Positions 1 to 9,185 are shown, counted from the first letter of the stretch. The stretch is 64,000 bases of DNA from Thalassotalea crassostreae (GCF_001831495.1 NZ_CP017689.1:3038001-3102000); one strand, 5' to 3'. The notes: generated by a model from the letters alone, not told the origin. A program made the numbers and translations.

Positions 1-1463
1 CCAATAGTGCCACGCTCTCTAATTGGAGTACCATAAATTGGGTTACTTTTCTTTTCTTGTTTAATGCGTATTAACGCCAAGTCATTATCGGTAAACAACA
101 CAAATACAATCTTAAGGTTTTCACGAACAGCAACAGCAAGCTCACCGGCGGTCATTAAAAATCCGCCATCGCCAACAACTGAACACACTTCGGTATCTGG
201 ATTATTTAATTTCACTGCAATTGCAGAAGGAATTGCAAAGCCCATCGCCGACCAACCGTTGGTCATAATTTGTTTGCCAAATGCTGGTGTCGGCCATTTC
301 TGACCAATTAAGTGGATATGAGCACCAACATCACACGTCATAATGCCATCTTGTGGACATTTGTCTCGTAAGATATCTAACGCAGCACATGGTCCAAATG
401 CCCCTTTTTGCGAAGTCATTTGCGCAAACATATCAGCTTTTCGAATTGCAATGGCCGGTAAATCCCAGTGTTTTTCGTTAAATTTACCTTTAACCAGTTG
501 ATCAATCGAGTACTTGATATCACCAATTACATCACAAGCTAAGGTGTATTCATTGGTGTCTAAGTCTGTAGCGACAATATCAACACTAACCAATGGCACA
601 TTCGGGATCCAATCTTCATAATTAAATTCGATTTCATCATAGCCAATACTTAACACTAAATCGGCTTGCTGATGCGTTTGACCAACAACATCACTTAATG
701 CATGAAATAGTACGCCGGTATAGCATGGGTGAGACTCGGGGATCATACCTTTTGCCATCGGGCTTATCACCATAGGTACTTTGTATTTTTCAGCGAAATT
801 TATAATTTGCTCATCAATACCACTTGTTACTGCGCGCATGCCTAATGCAATGACAGGCTTTTTCGACTCTGCAAATAATAGCTGCATCTGTTTAATTAAT
901 GCTTTATCGGCTTTGTTGGCACCAGGAACTGGATAAGGCTTAATATCTTGCTCTTCGGTTAATTCAGCACTCATACCAGCAGGTAAGCCAACATGAACGG
1001 GTCCTGGTACGCCTTCTAATGCAACCTTGGCCGCGTCAAAAATTATTTCTCTAACTTTATCTGCTTCTAAACGCGTGGTTTTTTTAGTAATTGGGGCGAA
1101 TAATGCTTGATGGTCAACGTTCATTTGCACAATGCGATCGCGCTTATTCGGCGCCATTTCATCAGTTAAAGCGATCATAGGTGACCTATCTAAATAAGCA
1201 CTACCAACTCCCGTTGCTAGATTAGTTGCGCCTGGTCCAAAAGTACCAAAACAAACACCAGGAACGCCAGTTACCCGGCCACAAACATCAGCCATAAATC
1301 CTGCGCCCCCTTCATGGGTTGCAAGAATGAAGTCAATGCCATCGGTTTTACGCATAGCTTCCATATAGTCTACCCAGCCACCGCTAGGTACACCAAAAAC
1401 ATGTTTAACGCCCAAGTCTTTTAAGGCATCGACAACTTGTTGCGCGACTAATTTTTTACTCAT
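1..1463 (-). CDS. Thiamine-diphosphate-dependent enzyme, acetolactate synthase/decarboxylase superfamily (partial)
   Basis: The frame is open from an ATG at 1463 to the left edge, so about 487 codons are visible and the C-terminus is missing. The N-terminal domain has the catalytic-glutamate context THEGGAGF (Glu51) followed by a GPGATNL segment. The ThDP/Mg-binding motif begins GDGGF near residue 431 and ends with Asp-Asn near 459. This is the three-domain order of IlvB-like enzymes, which decarboxylate 2-oxo acids or make carboligations. It is the last visible gene of a minus-strand operon, 87 bp after an alpha/beta hydrolase, with VOC and FAH-family enzymes further upstream. No regulatory small subunit (ilvH) is adjacent, so a catabolic role is more likely than branched-chain amino acid synthesis. 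Substrate unknown. Confidence 0.85.
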   Translation of the reverse strand, partial: MSKKLVAQQVVDALKDLGVKHVFGVPSGGWVDYMEAMRKTDGIDFILATHEGGAGFMADVCGRVTGVPGVCFGTFGPGATNLATGVGSAYLDRSPMIALTDEMAPNKRDRIVQMNVDHQALFAPITKKTTRLEADKVREIIFDAAKVALEGVPGPVHVGLPAGMSAELTEEQDIKPYPVPGANKADKALIKQMQLLFAESKKPVIALGMRAVTSGIDEQIINFAEKYKVPMVISPMAKGMIPESHPCYTGVLFHALSDVVGQTHQQADLVLSIGYDEIEFNYEDWIPNVPLVSVDIVATDLDTNEYTLACDVIGDIKYSIDQLVKGKFNEKHWDLPAIAIRKADMFAQMTSQKGAFGPCAALDILRDKCPQDGIMTCDVGAHIHLIGQKWPTPAFGKQIMTNGWSAMGFAIPSAIAVKLNNPDTEVCSVVGDGGFLMTAGELAVAVRENLKIVFVLFTDNDLALIRIKQEKKSNPIYGTPIRERGTI

Positions 1464-1550
1464 TTGAATTACCAACTAAATTTAAGGTTAAATTTCATTA
1501 AGACAATTTATTAAGCTAATGGCTTAACTATTTCTCGTATTTTTAAAAGG

Positions 1551-2372
1551 TTACTGGGCTACGTAACCACTGGCATTACTGTGTACACTTTGGCTTGGAT
1601 TTAAACCCGCCATTTGCAAGAAGCTAAGAATGCTATCGTTGAATTCTTCTGGCTTTTCAAAAAATGCCGAGTGACCACAATTGTCAAATTCAACGATGAA
1701 CGAGCCGATTACTTGTTCTTGCATTAAACGTACCGCCTCAATTGGGAAGAGAATATCGTCTTGACCGCTAACAAACATAATAGGCACATTTAGATTAGCT
1801 AACTGCTCAGCAGATACTTTTTCATCGGCATAATTGCCTGATAAGTTACTTTTATCGGTTTTATTAAAACTGTTTATTTGCTGATAAAGTAACGCTTGCT
1901 CTGGCTGTTTTGTTTGAAAACTTAAACCTAATACCCTTTCTAACTGACTTAAACCTTTAGTTTCAAGACGCGCTTTATCCATTATTTCTGCGATATCGTT
2001 TGACTCTACTAGGCCATGCAACGAATCACAGATAACTAAACCAGATACTCGTTGAGGGTATTGATGTGCAAAGTTTATCACTGTACCACCGCCCATCGAC
2101 TGGCCGACTAACGCAGCTTTTTCAATATTTAAATGATCAAGCAATGCCAACAAATCGCTGACAAAACCAGCGCGACCTGACTGTTCATTATCAGTTGATA
2201 GTCCAAAACCACGGTGATCAAAGGTAATGACTTTATATGCTTTCGCTAAAACACTAACTTGTTTATACCAAGTTGCATGGTTGCCTCCCATACCATGGGC
2301 AAGTACGACAACCTCCCCTTCACCGTGAATTTGATAATAAAATTGTTCTGATTTAATGTTTAAAATCGGCAT
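1551..2372 (-). CDS. Alpha/beta hydrolase (enol-lactonase / C-C hydrolase-like)
   Basis: A 273-residue alpha/beta-hydrolase fold protein. The oxyanion-hole region reads HGMGG (26-30), the nucleophile elbow GQSMGG places Ser92, the acid is probably Asp205 or Asp206 in SGQDD, and the histidine is His234 in NCGHS. The overall pattern resembles 3-oxoadipate enol-lactonases and meta-cleavage product hydrolases. It lies 62 bp downstream of an extradiol-dioxygenase-like VOC gene and near an FAH-family gene, which fits hydrolysis of a ring-cleavage product; that is inference from context. No signal peptide, so cytoplasmic. Confidence 0.85.
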   Translation of the reverse strand: MPILNIKSEQFYYQIHGEGEVVVLAHGMGGNHATWYKQVSVLAKAYKVITFDHRGFGLSTDNEQSGRAGFVSDLLALLDHLNIEKAALVGQSMGGGTVINFAHQYPQRVSGLVICDSLHGLVESNDIAEIMDKARLETKGLSQLERVLGLSFQTKQPEQALLYQQINSFNKTDKSNLSGNYADEKVSAEQLANLNVPIMFVSGQDDILFPIEAVRLMQEQVIGSFIVEFDNCGHSAFFEKPEEFNDSILSFLQMAGLNPSQSVHSNASGYVAQ

Positions 2373-2434
2373 AGCTTTTCCTGTACTATTCTTGCATTAA
2401 CTCGGTTAGATAGTTTTTATGTAACTAGTTAGGT

Positions 2435-2971
2435 TTATTCGTCTTTTTTCAAAATAGCGGTTATTCTCGCTGGTGGCTCAACAACAAAGTCATTAAGTTG
2501 CCACTGGTCAAATGTTTCTAATACATCACTTTTCCATACTGAAGCGGTATACGGATGCTGTTCATCGATTTGCACCATGTCGGAATAGAATTCAACATTA
2601 TTGCCGTCGGGATCTTTAAACACGATGAATGTATTGTCGCCAGGCCCATGACGACCAATACCACGATCTATTTCAATACCTCGCTCAATTAACATCGCTG
2701 TTATCTGGCGAATTTCTTCAATATCTTCAACTTGATAAGAAAAATGTTCCACTCGTGATTTAGCAGGATCGTGTTCACTAATAGCATCTTTTGGTAGCTG
2801 CAATAACGCTAGATCATGGTGATCTTTTGATGCACGAAGAAACACCATGTGCTGATCAATCCAGTCAGATACTTGTAAACCGACCACTTCTTGATAAAAC
2901 TTTACTGATTCATGAATATCGTTAACTTTTAACACTAGATGGCCTAACTTTTTTGGTTTTGGTGTATACAT
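2435..2971 (-). CDS. VOC family protein, extradiol (catechol 2,3-) dioxygenase-like
   Basis: A two-module vicinal-oxygen-chelate protein of 178 residues. The likely metal triad is visible: His11 (GHLVLKV), His76 (VEHFSYQV) and Glu127 (GNNVEFYS), with the family's FKDPDGN turn before the glutamate. This is the arrangement of Fe(II) extradiol dioxygenases, though glyoxalase-like and other VOC enzymes share it. I chose the second of two nearby ATGs (2971 rather than 2977) because a GAGGG ribosome-binding site sits at the proper distance. It starts 18 bp after the FAH-family gene and is clearly co-transcribed with it. Reaction inferred, substrate unknown. Confidence 0.8.
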   Translation of the reverse strand: MYTPKPKKLGHLVLKVNDIHESVKFYQEVVGLQVSDWIDQHMVFLRASKDHHDLALLQLPKDAISEHDPAKSRVEHFSYQVEDIEEIRQITAMLIERGIEIDRGIGRHGPGDNTFIVFKDPDGNNVEFYSDMVQIDEQHPYTASVWKSDVLETFDQWQLNDFVVEPPARITAILKKDE

Positions 2972-2989
2972 TTTCATTCCCTCTGCGCC

Positions 2990-3922
2990 TTAAACCTGTT
3001 CCGCTTGAACCGTGTTTTTAATGCTTCCTATTCCTTCAGCAGAGGCAACAAGCTCGTCGCCATCTTTGAGAAATAGACCGATGCCCTTGCCCACACCTGC
3101 CGGTGTTCCGGTCATGATCACATCACCAGGACGAAGTGTTAACATGCTTGATATATATTCAATTTGCTCGAATACATCCCAGATTAACTCACTGGTATTA
3201 CCGTCTTGCATTTGTTTACCATTTAAAAACAATGACAGCTTAACGTTATGTAAATCTTCGATTGCCGATTTAGGCACAAAAGCGGGTCCTAATGGGCAGA
3301 ACGTATCCCAGCTTTTCCCTCTAAACCAATCATGTTTAAATGGGTAATCATTACGGCGGTTTAAATCTCTTGCAGATATGTCGTTTACCACAGTAAATCC
3401 TGCAATATAATCGATTGCTTGCTCAGCTTTTACTCGACGAGCCGGCTTACCAATAACCACCGCTAATTCGACTTCCCAATCAAGATTTTTGGTCTCTGGC
3501 GGTAATACAACAAAATCATTAGTTCCCACTACACTAGTGACCGCTTTCATAAAGACATACGGTGAGCTATCGACTTTCGCTGCCAGCTCGGTTTCCATTT
3601 CTTCGGCATGTTCATGATAATTCGATGCCGTGCCAAAAATGGTTGTAGGATTGAATGGCGCTAAAACCTTTATTTCATTCGGTAAAGATTGCAACGACTG
3701 TTGCTGGTTAACAGCAGTCTCTAAGAATGCTTCAATCGCATCTTTATGTTCTTGCCATTGGGTTATGGCTGCAGTGTTACAATGAACCCACTGTGGTAAT
3801 TCATTATCTGTGTTGTTCAACGCTTTGTAAGCGGTTGCTAAGTCATAAAAAGAATCACCAATAACTAATGCGCTTTTGCGATCGTTATTGAGTTCATAAG
3901 TAGCTAAACCATAATTTGTCAT
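2990..3922 (-). CDS. Fumarylacetoacetate hydrolase family protein
   Basis: About 310 residues with the FAH C-terminal catalytic domain: NYHEHAEEME near 100, the metal-binding DWEVELAVVIG near 150 and GFTVVNDISARD near 175, then the closing MTGTPAGVG segment. Family members hydrolyse or isomerise acylpyruvates such as fumarylpyruvate, or decarboxylate 5-oxo-3-tricarboxylates in homoprotocatechuate degradation. The ATG at 3922 is preferred over an upstream TTG because GGAG lies 8 nt before it. First gene of the operon FAH-VOC-hydrolase-ThDP enzyme, which looks like an aromatic or diene-acid degradation route. Confidence 0.87.
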   Translation of the reverse strand: MTNYGLATYELNNDRKSALVIGDSFYDLATAYKALNNTDNELPQWVHCNTAAITQWQEHKDAIEAFLETAVNQQQSLQSLPNEIKVLAPFNPTTIFGTASNYHEHAEEMETELAAKVDSSPYVFMKAVTSVVGTNDFVVLPPETKNLDWEVELAVVIGKPARRVKAEQAIDYIAGFTVVNDISARDLNRRNDYPFKHDWFRGKSWDTFCPLGPAFVPKSAIEDLHNVKLSLFLNGKQMQDGNTSELIWDVFEQIEYISSMLTLRPGDVIMTGTPAGVGKGIGLFLKDGDELVASAEGIGSIKNTVQAEQV

Positions 3923-4239
3923 TGCTACATTCTCCAATAAGGTTTGATTTAATTTCGATAGATATAATGTGCGACTTTTTGATATACAAATCGACTAAAT
4001 AATTTTGCTCCAGATATACACATTTAGTTATACCTATTTCCCCCCTGCTATTTATTGCGATATAGCCATATATTGGACGCACAAGCGGCAAAGCTAGTGG
4101 CTAAAGTTAAGAAATAGAGAATTGAAAATAAAAAACGGCGTTAATCAACAAGTGATTAACGCCGTTTATTTACTCAATAGAGCTAAAAATCTATATTAAG
4201 TTTTAAGGTTGAGAAACTTAGACAATACTAACCAAGACA
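3923..4239. other. Intergenic region upstream of the FAH operon
   Basis: This stretch has no convincing gene. It should hold the promoter of the FAH operon on its left side and holds the terminator of the TSUP gene on its right. A short minus-strand open frame overlapping the FAH start has no ribosome-binding site or recognisable composition and was not called. Confidence 0.6.
4125..4167 (-). terminator. Rho-independent terminator of the TSUP transporter gene
   Basis: Perfect 15-bp stem (4133-4147 with 4153-4167) and a 5-nt loop. Read on the minus strand it is followed by a T-rich run, 72 bp after the transporter stop codon. Confidence 0.9.
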
Positions 4240-5064
4240 CTAGCCAACAAATGTTCGATAAATCATCCGACAAGCAACGATAAATAAGAAACCACCAAAT
4301 ACACTACTTAACACTCGTTTATCTAGGCTATGGGCGATTTTCACACCGATAGGAGCTGTTAATACGGTAATTGGTGTAATTAGAATAAAGCCGATTAAAT
4401 TAACATATCCAACACTGCCTGGTGGCAAGCGACTATCGCCTATTCCTGAGATAACAAAACCTAAGGCACCTGGGATACTTATTAATAAACCAAGAAACGC
4501 AGCAGTACCGACTGCACGATGAATAGGTTGATTCATTAACGTTAACGTTGGCACACTTAAAGTGCCACCGCCAATTCCCATCATTGATGACAATCCACCT
4601 ATCATTAGTGGGGTAACCGGCGCTATCGCACCACGAGGGACATCTTGCGTAATTGCCACATCATCGAAAGGCATAACCATTTTAATGGCAACAAGCAAGG
4701 CAACAATACCGAAAATAGCAGATAACACTTGGCTATTTACTGAACTTGCTACCAGCGCTCCGATAAATGCACCAATAAAAACAGCTGGCCCCCAAATTTT
4801 TGTTAAATCTATGTCGACCGCTCCTTTAGCATGGTGTGCTTTTGAGGAGGATATCGAGGTAAAGATAATACAAGCTAGAGAAGTTGCTACAGCAATATGC
4901 ATACGGATGGCTGAATCAACGCCATAAATACCAAGCGCAGTATCTAAAACCGGTACGATAACAATACCGCCACCAACACCGAGTAAGCCAGCTAAAATTC
5001 CGGCTACCACACCAGTTGCTAGCATCATTAGAGCAAATGGTAATATATCCATAACTAATTCCAT
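4240..5064 (-). CDS. TSUP (TauE/SafE) family membrane anion exporter
   Basis: About 274 hydrophobic residues with the two inverted-repeat signatures of the family, GVGGGIVIVP near the N-terminus and GIGGGTLSVP in the second half, giving roughly eight membrane segments. TSUP proteins export sulfite, sulfoacetate or related small anions. The start at 5064 has GAGGA seven bases upstream; upstream ATGs at 5085 and 5088 lack this. It has its own strong terminator, so it is separate from the adjacent FAH operon. No sulfonate-degradation gene is nearby to fix the substrate. Confidence 0.9.
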   Translation of the reverse strand: MELVMDILPFALMMLATGVVAGILAGLLGVGGGIVIVPVLDTALGIYGVDSAIRMHIAVATSLACIIFTSISSSKAHHAKGAVDIDLTKIWGPAVFIGAFIGALVASSVNSQVLSAIFGIVALLVAIKMVMPFDDVAITQDVPRGAIAPVTPLMIGGLSSMMGIGGGTLSVPTLTLMNQPIHRAVGTAAFLGLLISIPGALGFVISGIGDSRLPPGSVGYVNLIGFILITPITVLTAPIGVKIAHSLDKRVLSSVFGGFLFIVACRMIYRTFVG

Positions 5065-5245
5065 TAACGAATCCTCACGTAACATCATTTGAACACAGTA
5101 TACTTAACCGTCAATATCTATACAACGCTATAAAAACACCCACTGACATAATAAAAAAATTATACCTAAGCCAATTTAATTTAATTTTCTTTTGACTTAA
5201 AAACCTAGAGAATGGGTTAATCGAAAAGAGTAATAGAGACAGATT

Positions 5246-5917
5246 ATGACAACACCTAAGTTTACTAATGCGCAACTAGCAGCAATCGAGTCGGCGCAAA
5301 AACTCGCCTCTGAACTAAAACAAGGCAACACTACCCTAGATGAGCATGCGCTTGATTTAATTATCAGAGAAGCACGTAGTCATAATGGCTGGTTAAAAAA
5401 AGACGTAAGTGATGACTTACTTAAGCAGCTTTACGATATTGTCAAAATGGGCTCGACCAGCATGAATACCTGCCCAGCTCGTTTTATTTTTATACGCAGC
5501 GAGCAAGGCAAGCAACGTTTGAAAAAATGTTTAGCGCCACTCAACGTGGATAAGGTGTTGGCTGCTCCCGTTACCGTTATCATTGGCTATGATTTAGATT
5601 TTGCCCAACATATGCCTAAACTTTTTGCACATAATCCAAATGCACAATCGTTATTTGCAAACAATGAGAAGCTAACTCTTGATACGGCATTTCGCAACGG
5701 CACACTACAAGGTGGCTATTTAATGATTGCCGCTAGAGCATTAGGCTTAGATATAGGACCCATGTCAGGTTTTAATAATGCAGCAGCAGATGAAGCGTTC
5801 TTTGCCGGTACCAATATAAAAAGTAATTTTTTATGCAGCTTAGGTTATGGTGATACCAGTAAAATATTTCAGCGATTACCACGATTTGAGTTTGATGAAG
5901 TATGTGAACTCATTTAA
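5246..5917 (+). CDS. RutE-like nitroreductase / malonic semialdehyde reductase family
   Basis: A 223-residue FMN nitroreductase-fold protein. The segment SSMNTCPARFIFI, the GGYLMIAARALGLDIGPMSGF region and the C-terminal RLPRFEFDEVC resemble RutE, the reductase that converts malonic semialdehyde to 3-hydroxypropionate in pyrimidine catabolism. The N-terminus is about 25 residues longer than usual. No other rut genes are present, so the substrate may be another semialdehyde or quinone. It is followed 98 bp later by a co-directional LysR regulator and diverges from the TSUP gene. Confidence 0.75.
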   Translation: MTTPKFTNAQLAAIESAQKLASELKQGNTTLDEHALDLIIREARSHNGWLKKDVSDDLLKQLYDIVKMGSTSMNTCPARFIFIRSEQGKQRLKKCLAPLNVDKVLAAPVTVIIGYDLDFAQHMPKLFAHNPNAQSLFANNEKLTLDTAFRNGTLQGGYLMIAARALGLDIGPMSGFNNAAADEAFFAGTNIKSNFLCSLGYGDTSKIFQRLPRFEFDEVCELI

Positions 5918-6015
5918 TGATATAACCTTTTTGCTATAAACAACCAATTTGCTATATTAAGTTAAATAAGCGCAAGAATTAATAAAAATAGCAAACAAGT
6001 TGTAGAGGAGATTAA

Positions 6016-6978
6016 ATGAATCCGAATATATTAGAGCACCATTTGGTATCACGCCTTAAGTTTAAATACTTACAATTATTGGTGACTGTCGGCGAGCAAC
6101 GCAATATATTTAAAGCCGCACAAATACATAACATGGCACAACCTGCGGCAACCAAAATTATTAGAGATATCGAATCTGCTCTTAATATCGAATTATTTGA
6201 CCGTTCATCTCGAGGGGTAACCCCGACGCTTTATGGTGAGGTTTTAATTAAGCATGCCAAGCTCATCCTTTCGCAAGTAAAACATGCTAGTGAAGAATTA
6301 TCATCATTACACGGTGGATTATCAGGCCGAGTTACCGTTGGTAGTTTATTAGCTGCTAGTGCGACGTTATTACCTAATGCGATTAATCGCTTGAAGAAAA
6401 ACCGTCCAAATGTATCTGTTTCCTTAATGGAAGGTACAGGGGATAAGTTACTTAACGCGTTGAAAATTGACGATTTAGATATCATGGTGGGTCGTATTCC
6501 AGAAGTCCCAGATGAAGACGGCCTCACTAATGAGATTTTGTATCATGAGCCAGTTGTAATTGTTACCCGTGCTGATCACCCACTACAGGGCAAAAAGAAT
6601 TTAGCGCTAGCTGATTTAGTAGACCAACAATGGATATTACCGCCAAGAGAAACAATGTTAAGAAAGGAAATCGATATGGCCTTTCATCGTGACGGTTTAG
6701 ATGTGCCGGTCAACCCGATCGAATCAGTGTCGATCTTGACCAACCGTACTTTATTAAAGAACTCAGACATGATCACCGCCCTACCACTGCAAGTTGTATT
6801 AACTTATGAAGAAATTGGGCTACTGAAACGATTAGATATGCCGTTAATTATAGAGCCTGGTCCAATTGGGGTTACACTACGAGCCCATCGACAGTTACCT
6901 CCTGCTGCAGATTATTTGCTCGACTCGTTGCGTGAGGAAGCCGCTAAACTCACCGCACGATATAAAGATTTATATTAA
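6016..6978 (+). CDS. LysR-family transcriptional regulator (GbpR/PcaQ-like)
   Basis: A 320-residue LysR protein. The winged helix-turn-helix occupies about residues 15-75 (KFKYLQLLVTVGEQRNIFKA, then AATKIIRDIESAL), and the periplasmic-binding-like effector domain follows. The long N-terminal extension and the RLKFKYLQLL opening resemble PcaQ/GbpR regulators of aromatic and sugar catabolism. A strong GAGGAG ribosome-binding site precedes the ATG. Position suggests control of the RutE-like gene, the TSUP gene or the FAH operon; no operator was identified with confidence. Confidence 0.9.
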   Translation: MNPNILEHHLVSRLKFKYLQLLVTVGEQRNIFKAAQIHNMAQPAATKIIRDIESALNIELFDRSSRGVTPTLYGEVLIKHAKLILSQVKHASEELSSLHGGLSGRVTVGSLLAASATLLPNAINRLKKNRPNVSVSLMEGTGDKLLNALKIDDLDIMVGRIPEVPDEDGLTNEILYHEPVVIVTRADHPLQGKKNLALADLVDQQWILPPRETMLRKEIDMAFHRDGLDVPVNPIESVSILTNRTLLKNSDMITALPLQVVLTYEEIGLLKRLDMPLIIEPGPIGVTLRAHRQLPPAADYLLDSLREEAAKLTARYKDLY

Positions 6979-7000
6979 TCTGTAAGAAAATAAAACATCA

Positions 7001-7030
7001 AAAACAGCTGCCTAGTGCAGCTTTTTTTTG
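7001..7030 (+). terminator. Terminator after the LysR gene
   Basis: Six-base-pair stem AGCTGC/GCAGCT with a 5-nt loop followed by eight T residues, 22 bp after the stop codon. Confidence 0.85.
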
Positions 7031-7132
7031 GCTATAACGAAAATGAGCTAACAATACTGTAATTACTTATAAGACTCCCATCCTTGGCTATGTAACTATC
7101 AATATCAACTAACATGACAATTGGGATAGAAG

Positions 7133-7663
7133 ATGAAAACTGTGAATGCATCTATTATAACGACGCTGATAGCGACAATGTTTACCTCAACTTTAACGCA
7201 GGCAACAGAGAGACAACAACCGCTTGCAAAAGTTAACTGGCTACAAAACCTAAACCAAGTTAAGCAGGACCAATCACAGCAACCTGAAGATGAATTGGCC
7301 AATCGATTGACCTACAAAAGTGAACTATTTGATATTGAATTTCACCAAGAATTCCTTTTCGACGACCAAGGTAAATTAAAAAATGTTTTGTTTTACAAAG
7401 GCATCAGCAAAGATAATAGCACTTGCGTCGACGACTACGAAAGCATAAAGAAATTAGTAGAACAGCAATACGGTAAAGTTGAAACTGCAAGCAATACCTA
7501 CACTGATTTGACCAATACGCCAAAAGAACAGTTGTGTAAACATGCCGCAGATGGTGTATATCAACTTGAGAGCAAGTGGACTACCGACAACTCAAATATC
7601 AGTTTTGTACTCAACACATGGAAAGGACAAGCCTACATCGGCCTGTCATATAAACCACTATAA
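7133..7663 (+). CDS. Exported hypothetical protein
   Basis: 176 residues with an N-terminal signal peptide (hydrophobic segment to about residue 24, likely cleaved after TLTQA). The mature protein is polar, with a plausible cysteine pair (NSTC and EQLC) that could form a disulfide in the periplasm. I do not recognise the family. It stands alone between the LysR terminator and the repeat-rich small-gene region. A ribosome-binding site (AGA-AGATG context) is weak. Confidence 0.7.
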   Translation: MKTVNASIITTLIATMFTSTLTQATERQQPLAKVNWLQNLNQVKQDQSQQPEDELANRLTYKSELFDIEFHQEFLFDDQGKLKNVLFYKGISKDNSTCVDDYESIKKLVEQQYGKVETASNTYTDLTNTPKEQLCKHAADGVYQLESKWTTDNSNISFVLNTWKGQAYIGLSYKPL

Positions 7664-7664
7664 A

Positions 7665-7745
7665 TAGCTATCTCATCTCTGGCAGATGGGATCTTCCAGA
7701 TTCGAGAGTGCTCGACCGTCGCTTTTGTGCCAATCAGAGACAGTC
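7665..7745 (-). repeat. Intergenic repeat, left copy of the GACTGTCTCTGA family
   Basis: Read on the minus strand, 7745-7714 is a 32-nt sequence beginning GACTGTCTCTGATTGGCACA that matches 15723-15754 at 27 of 32 positions in opposite orientation. The adjoining sequence contains imperfect inverted repeats (CTGG/CCAG, GATGGGATC). No coding signal. Confidence 0.7.
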
Positions 7746-7787
7746 GTAAAATTAGTAATAAGGAGTATTTTGAAGCTAAATTATTCG

Positions 7788-8165
7788 TTATGGCCAAGTT
7801 CTACAACTTAAGGGGTTGCCTCCTTCATCAAATGCCCATGATTTGATGATTAAAGTCTTAGGGTCTACTACATAATAAAATAAACACTTACCAATCCATT
7901 CTTTATTTGGTGCGTTAGAAAGAACTTCTTGCTCACTGTAATGATAAATAAAGTTCCCTTCTTCATCTTCTGAGATATCAGTAAGCCCTTGTCCAGATAT
8001 TAAAAAGTCTGCTCTAATAAGCTCACCAGAATTTTCCCACTTATATGGCTTAGTATTTATTTCTTTAGTACCAATAGAGTCATTTCTAAAATTAATAAAG
8101 TCTTCATGACCAACTGCACATCCATTAAGTACGATAATAGATAATAATATAAAGAATAACTTCAA
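7788..8165 (-). CDS. Small putative lipoprotein (TTG start)
   Basis: 125 residues beginning MKLFFILLSIIVLNGCAVGH, a textbook lipoprotein signal with Cys16 as the lipidated residue. The start is TTG, supported by GAGG six bases upstream and by the perfect signal peptide. Two further cysteines lie near the C-terminus (GKCLFYYV and PLSCRTW). Family not recognised. It is monocistronic and flanked by repeats on both sides, like its neighbours. Confidence 0.7.
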   Translation of the reverse strand: MKLFFILLSIIVLNGCAVGHEDFINFRNDSIGTKEINTKPYKWENSGELIRADFLISGQGLTDISEDEEGNFIYHYSEQEVLSNAPNKEWIGKCLFYYVVDPKTLIIKSWAFDEGGNPLSCRTWP

Positions 8166-8242
8166 TTCGCACCTCGATTCACTTATATCATTAAACAGCT
8201 AATTGGTTCATCTAGCTAAGAGTAGGTGATTTTTAGCTCGGA

Positions 8243-8272
8243 AACGGCTGGTTATCGCTCTTTTCAGCCGTT
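8243..8272. repeat. Hairpin element of the small-gene region
   Basis: Perfect inverted repeat AACGGCTG/CAGCCGTT with a 14-nt loop. The segment 8246-8260 is an identical 15-mer to 8717-8731, between the next two genes. Confidence 0.65.
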
Positions 8273-8405
8273 AGGCTTTTGATTTAACTTACGTTAATTT
8301 CTCGTATGACGCAAATGTGCCATTAGCTGCCCGTTAGCAACCTCTAATATAAGAGAAATTTAATAAAGAATTTGGGACTGCTGTTGGTTAAACTTTTATC
8401 TTTGC

Positions 8406-8687
8406 CTACGAAGTTAAAACAATGCCAACTATCAAGTAAAAAAGGATACAGTTTAGTGCTAAAACTAGCTTTAAGCTTACAATACTTATTTCTGTAAAGG
8501 TCTTCATTAAATTCAATGGATTGTAATAAAAAAAGAATACTTTCTTCGTGTGGTTGATGTCTGACTTTGCAAACGCTCCATCAAATATATCTTTGTACAA
8601 ACTAGGTAACTTATTCTTTAAGGAGAAATATACATACATTTGTAATACAACCGAGAAGAGTATTAAACCTAACAAGTATTCAGTCAT
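8406..8687 (-). CDS. Small membrane protein, function unknown
   Basis: 93 residues with a hydrophobic segment at 3-22 and another at about 68-92, so probably two transmembrane helices flanking a basic cytoplasmic or periplasmic loop. ATG start. No recognisable family. Monocistronic, same orientation as the surrounding small genes, with repeat-containing gaps on each side. Confidence 0.6.
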   Translation of the reverse strand: MTEYLLGLILFSVVLQMYVYFSLKNKLPSLYKDIFDGAFAKSDINHTKKVFFFYYNPLNLMKTFTEISIVSLKLVLALNCILFYLIVGIVLTS

Positions 8688-8713
8688 TTTAATCCGTTAA
8701 ATTATCATAGTTA

Positions 8714-8750
8714 AGAGGCTGGTTATCGCTCGCAGCGGTCGCTCGCCTCT
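8714..8750. repeat. Hairpin element of the small-gene region
   Basis: Inverted repeat AGAGGC/GCCTCT enclosing the 15-mer GGCTGGTTATCGCTC shared with 8246-8260. Lies between the membrane protein and the next lipoprotein gene. Confidence 0.6.
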
Positions 8751-8830
8751 GCATTTATTAATCAATAATTTACGCTAGATTCATGACCGAAGCAAATACG
8801 ACATTCTCTGCTGTTAACGCCTTGAGGTTG

Positions 8831-9115
8831 TTACGTCTCACTGCACTTCAATAGTTCTTCACCGTAATGATAGGTATTGTTGACTCCCACATAAATAGTA
8901 GTGAATACGCTCGTGATAGGGCCAATTAGTATAAGGGAACCTGAATCGCTAGCGTGCCCAAGATTCTTACCTAATCCAACTATTTCAACCCTTTTTCGTT
9001 TGCTATCAAGATCACAAGTATCGATATGTGCCTTGTCTTCTTTTGGCAAAGCAACGCAGCCAATCATAAAAAAGCAAATTAGAAAGCTAATTCCAACATT
9101 CCTTATCACATACAT
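8831..9115 (-). CDS. Small putative lipoprotein (YceK-like size)
   Basis: 94 residues with a lipoprotein signal (SFLICFFMIGCVALP, Cys20). The mature part contains a glycine-rich segment GPITSVFTTIYVGVNNTYHYG near the C-terminus, loosely reminiscent of YceK/YidQ-type lipoproteins, but the match is not strong enough to name it. ATG start. It follows the alpha/beta hydrolase gene by 70 bp, and that gap contains another copy of the GAGCGAATAGC repeat motif. Confidence 0.6.
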   Translation of the reverse strand: MYVIRNVGISFLICFFMIGCVALPKEDKAHIDTCDLDSKRKRVEIVGLGKNLGHASDSGSLILIGPITSVFTTIYVGVNNTYHYGEELLKCSET

Positions 9116-9185
9116 AACTAATTCCTTATTCTGCCGATTTCCGCTATTCGCTCTTAACAGACCTTAACCATATCAGATAGTTAGG

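Noticed and set aside
1..1463. Biosynthetic acetolactate synthase ilvB
   Set aside because: No ilvH-type small subunit nearby and the neighbours are catabolic; only superfamily membership can be supported.
3894..4091. 65-codon minus-strand open frame overlapping the FAH gene start
   Set aside because: Overlaps a well-supported gene start and promoter region, and lacks a ribosome-binding site.
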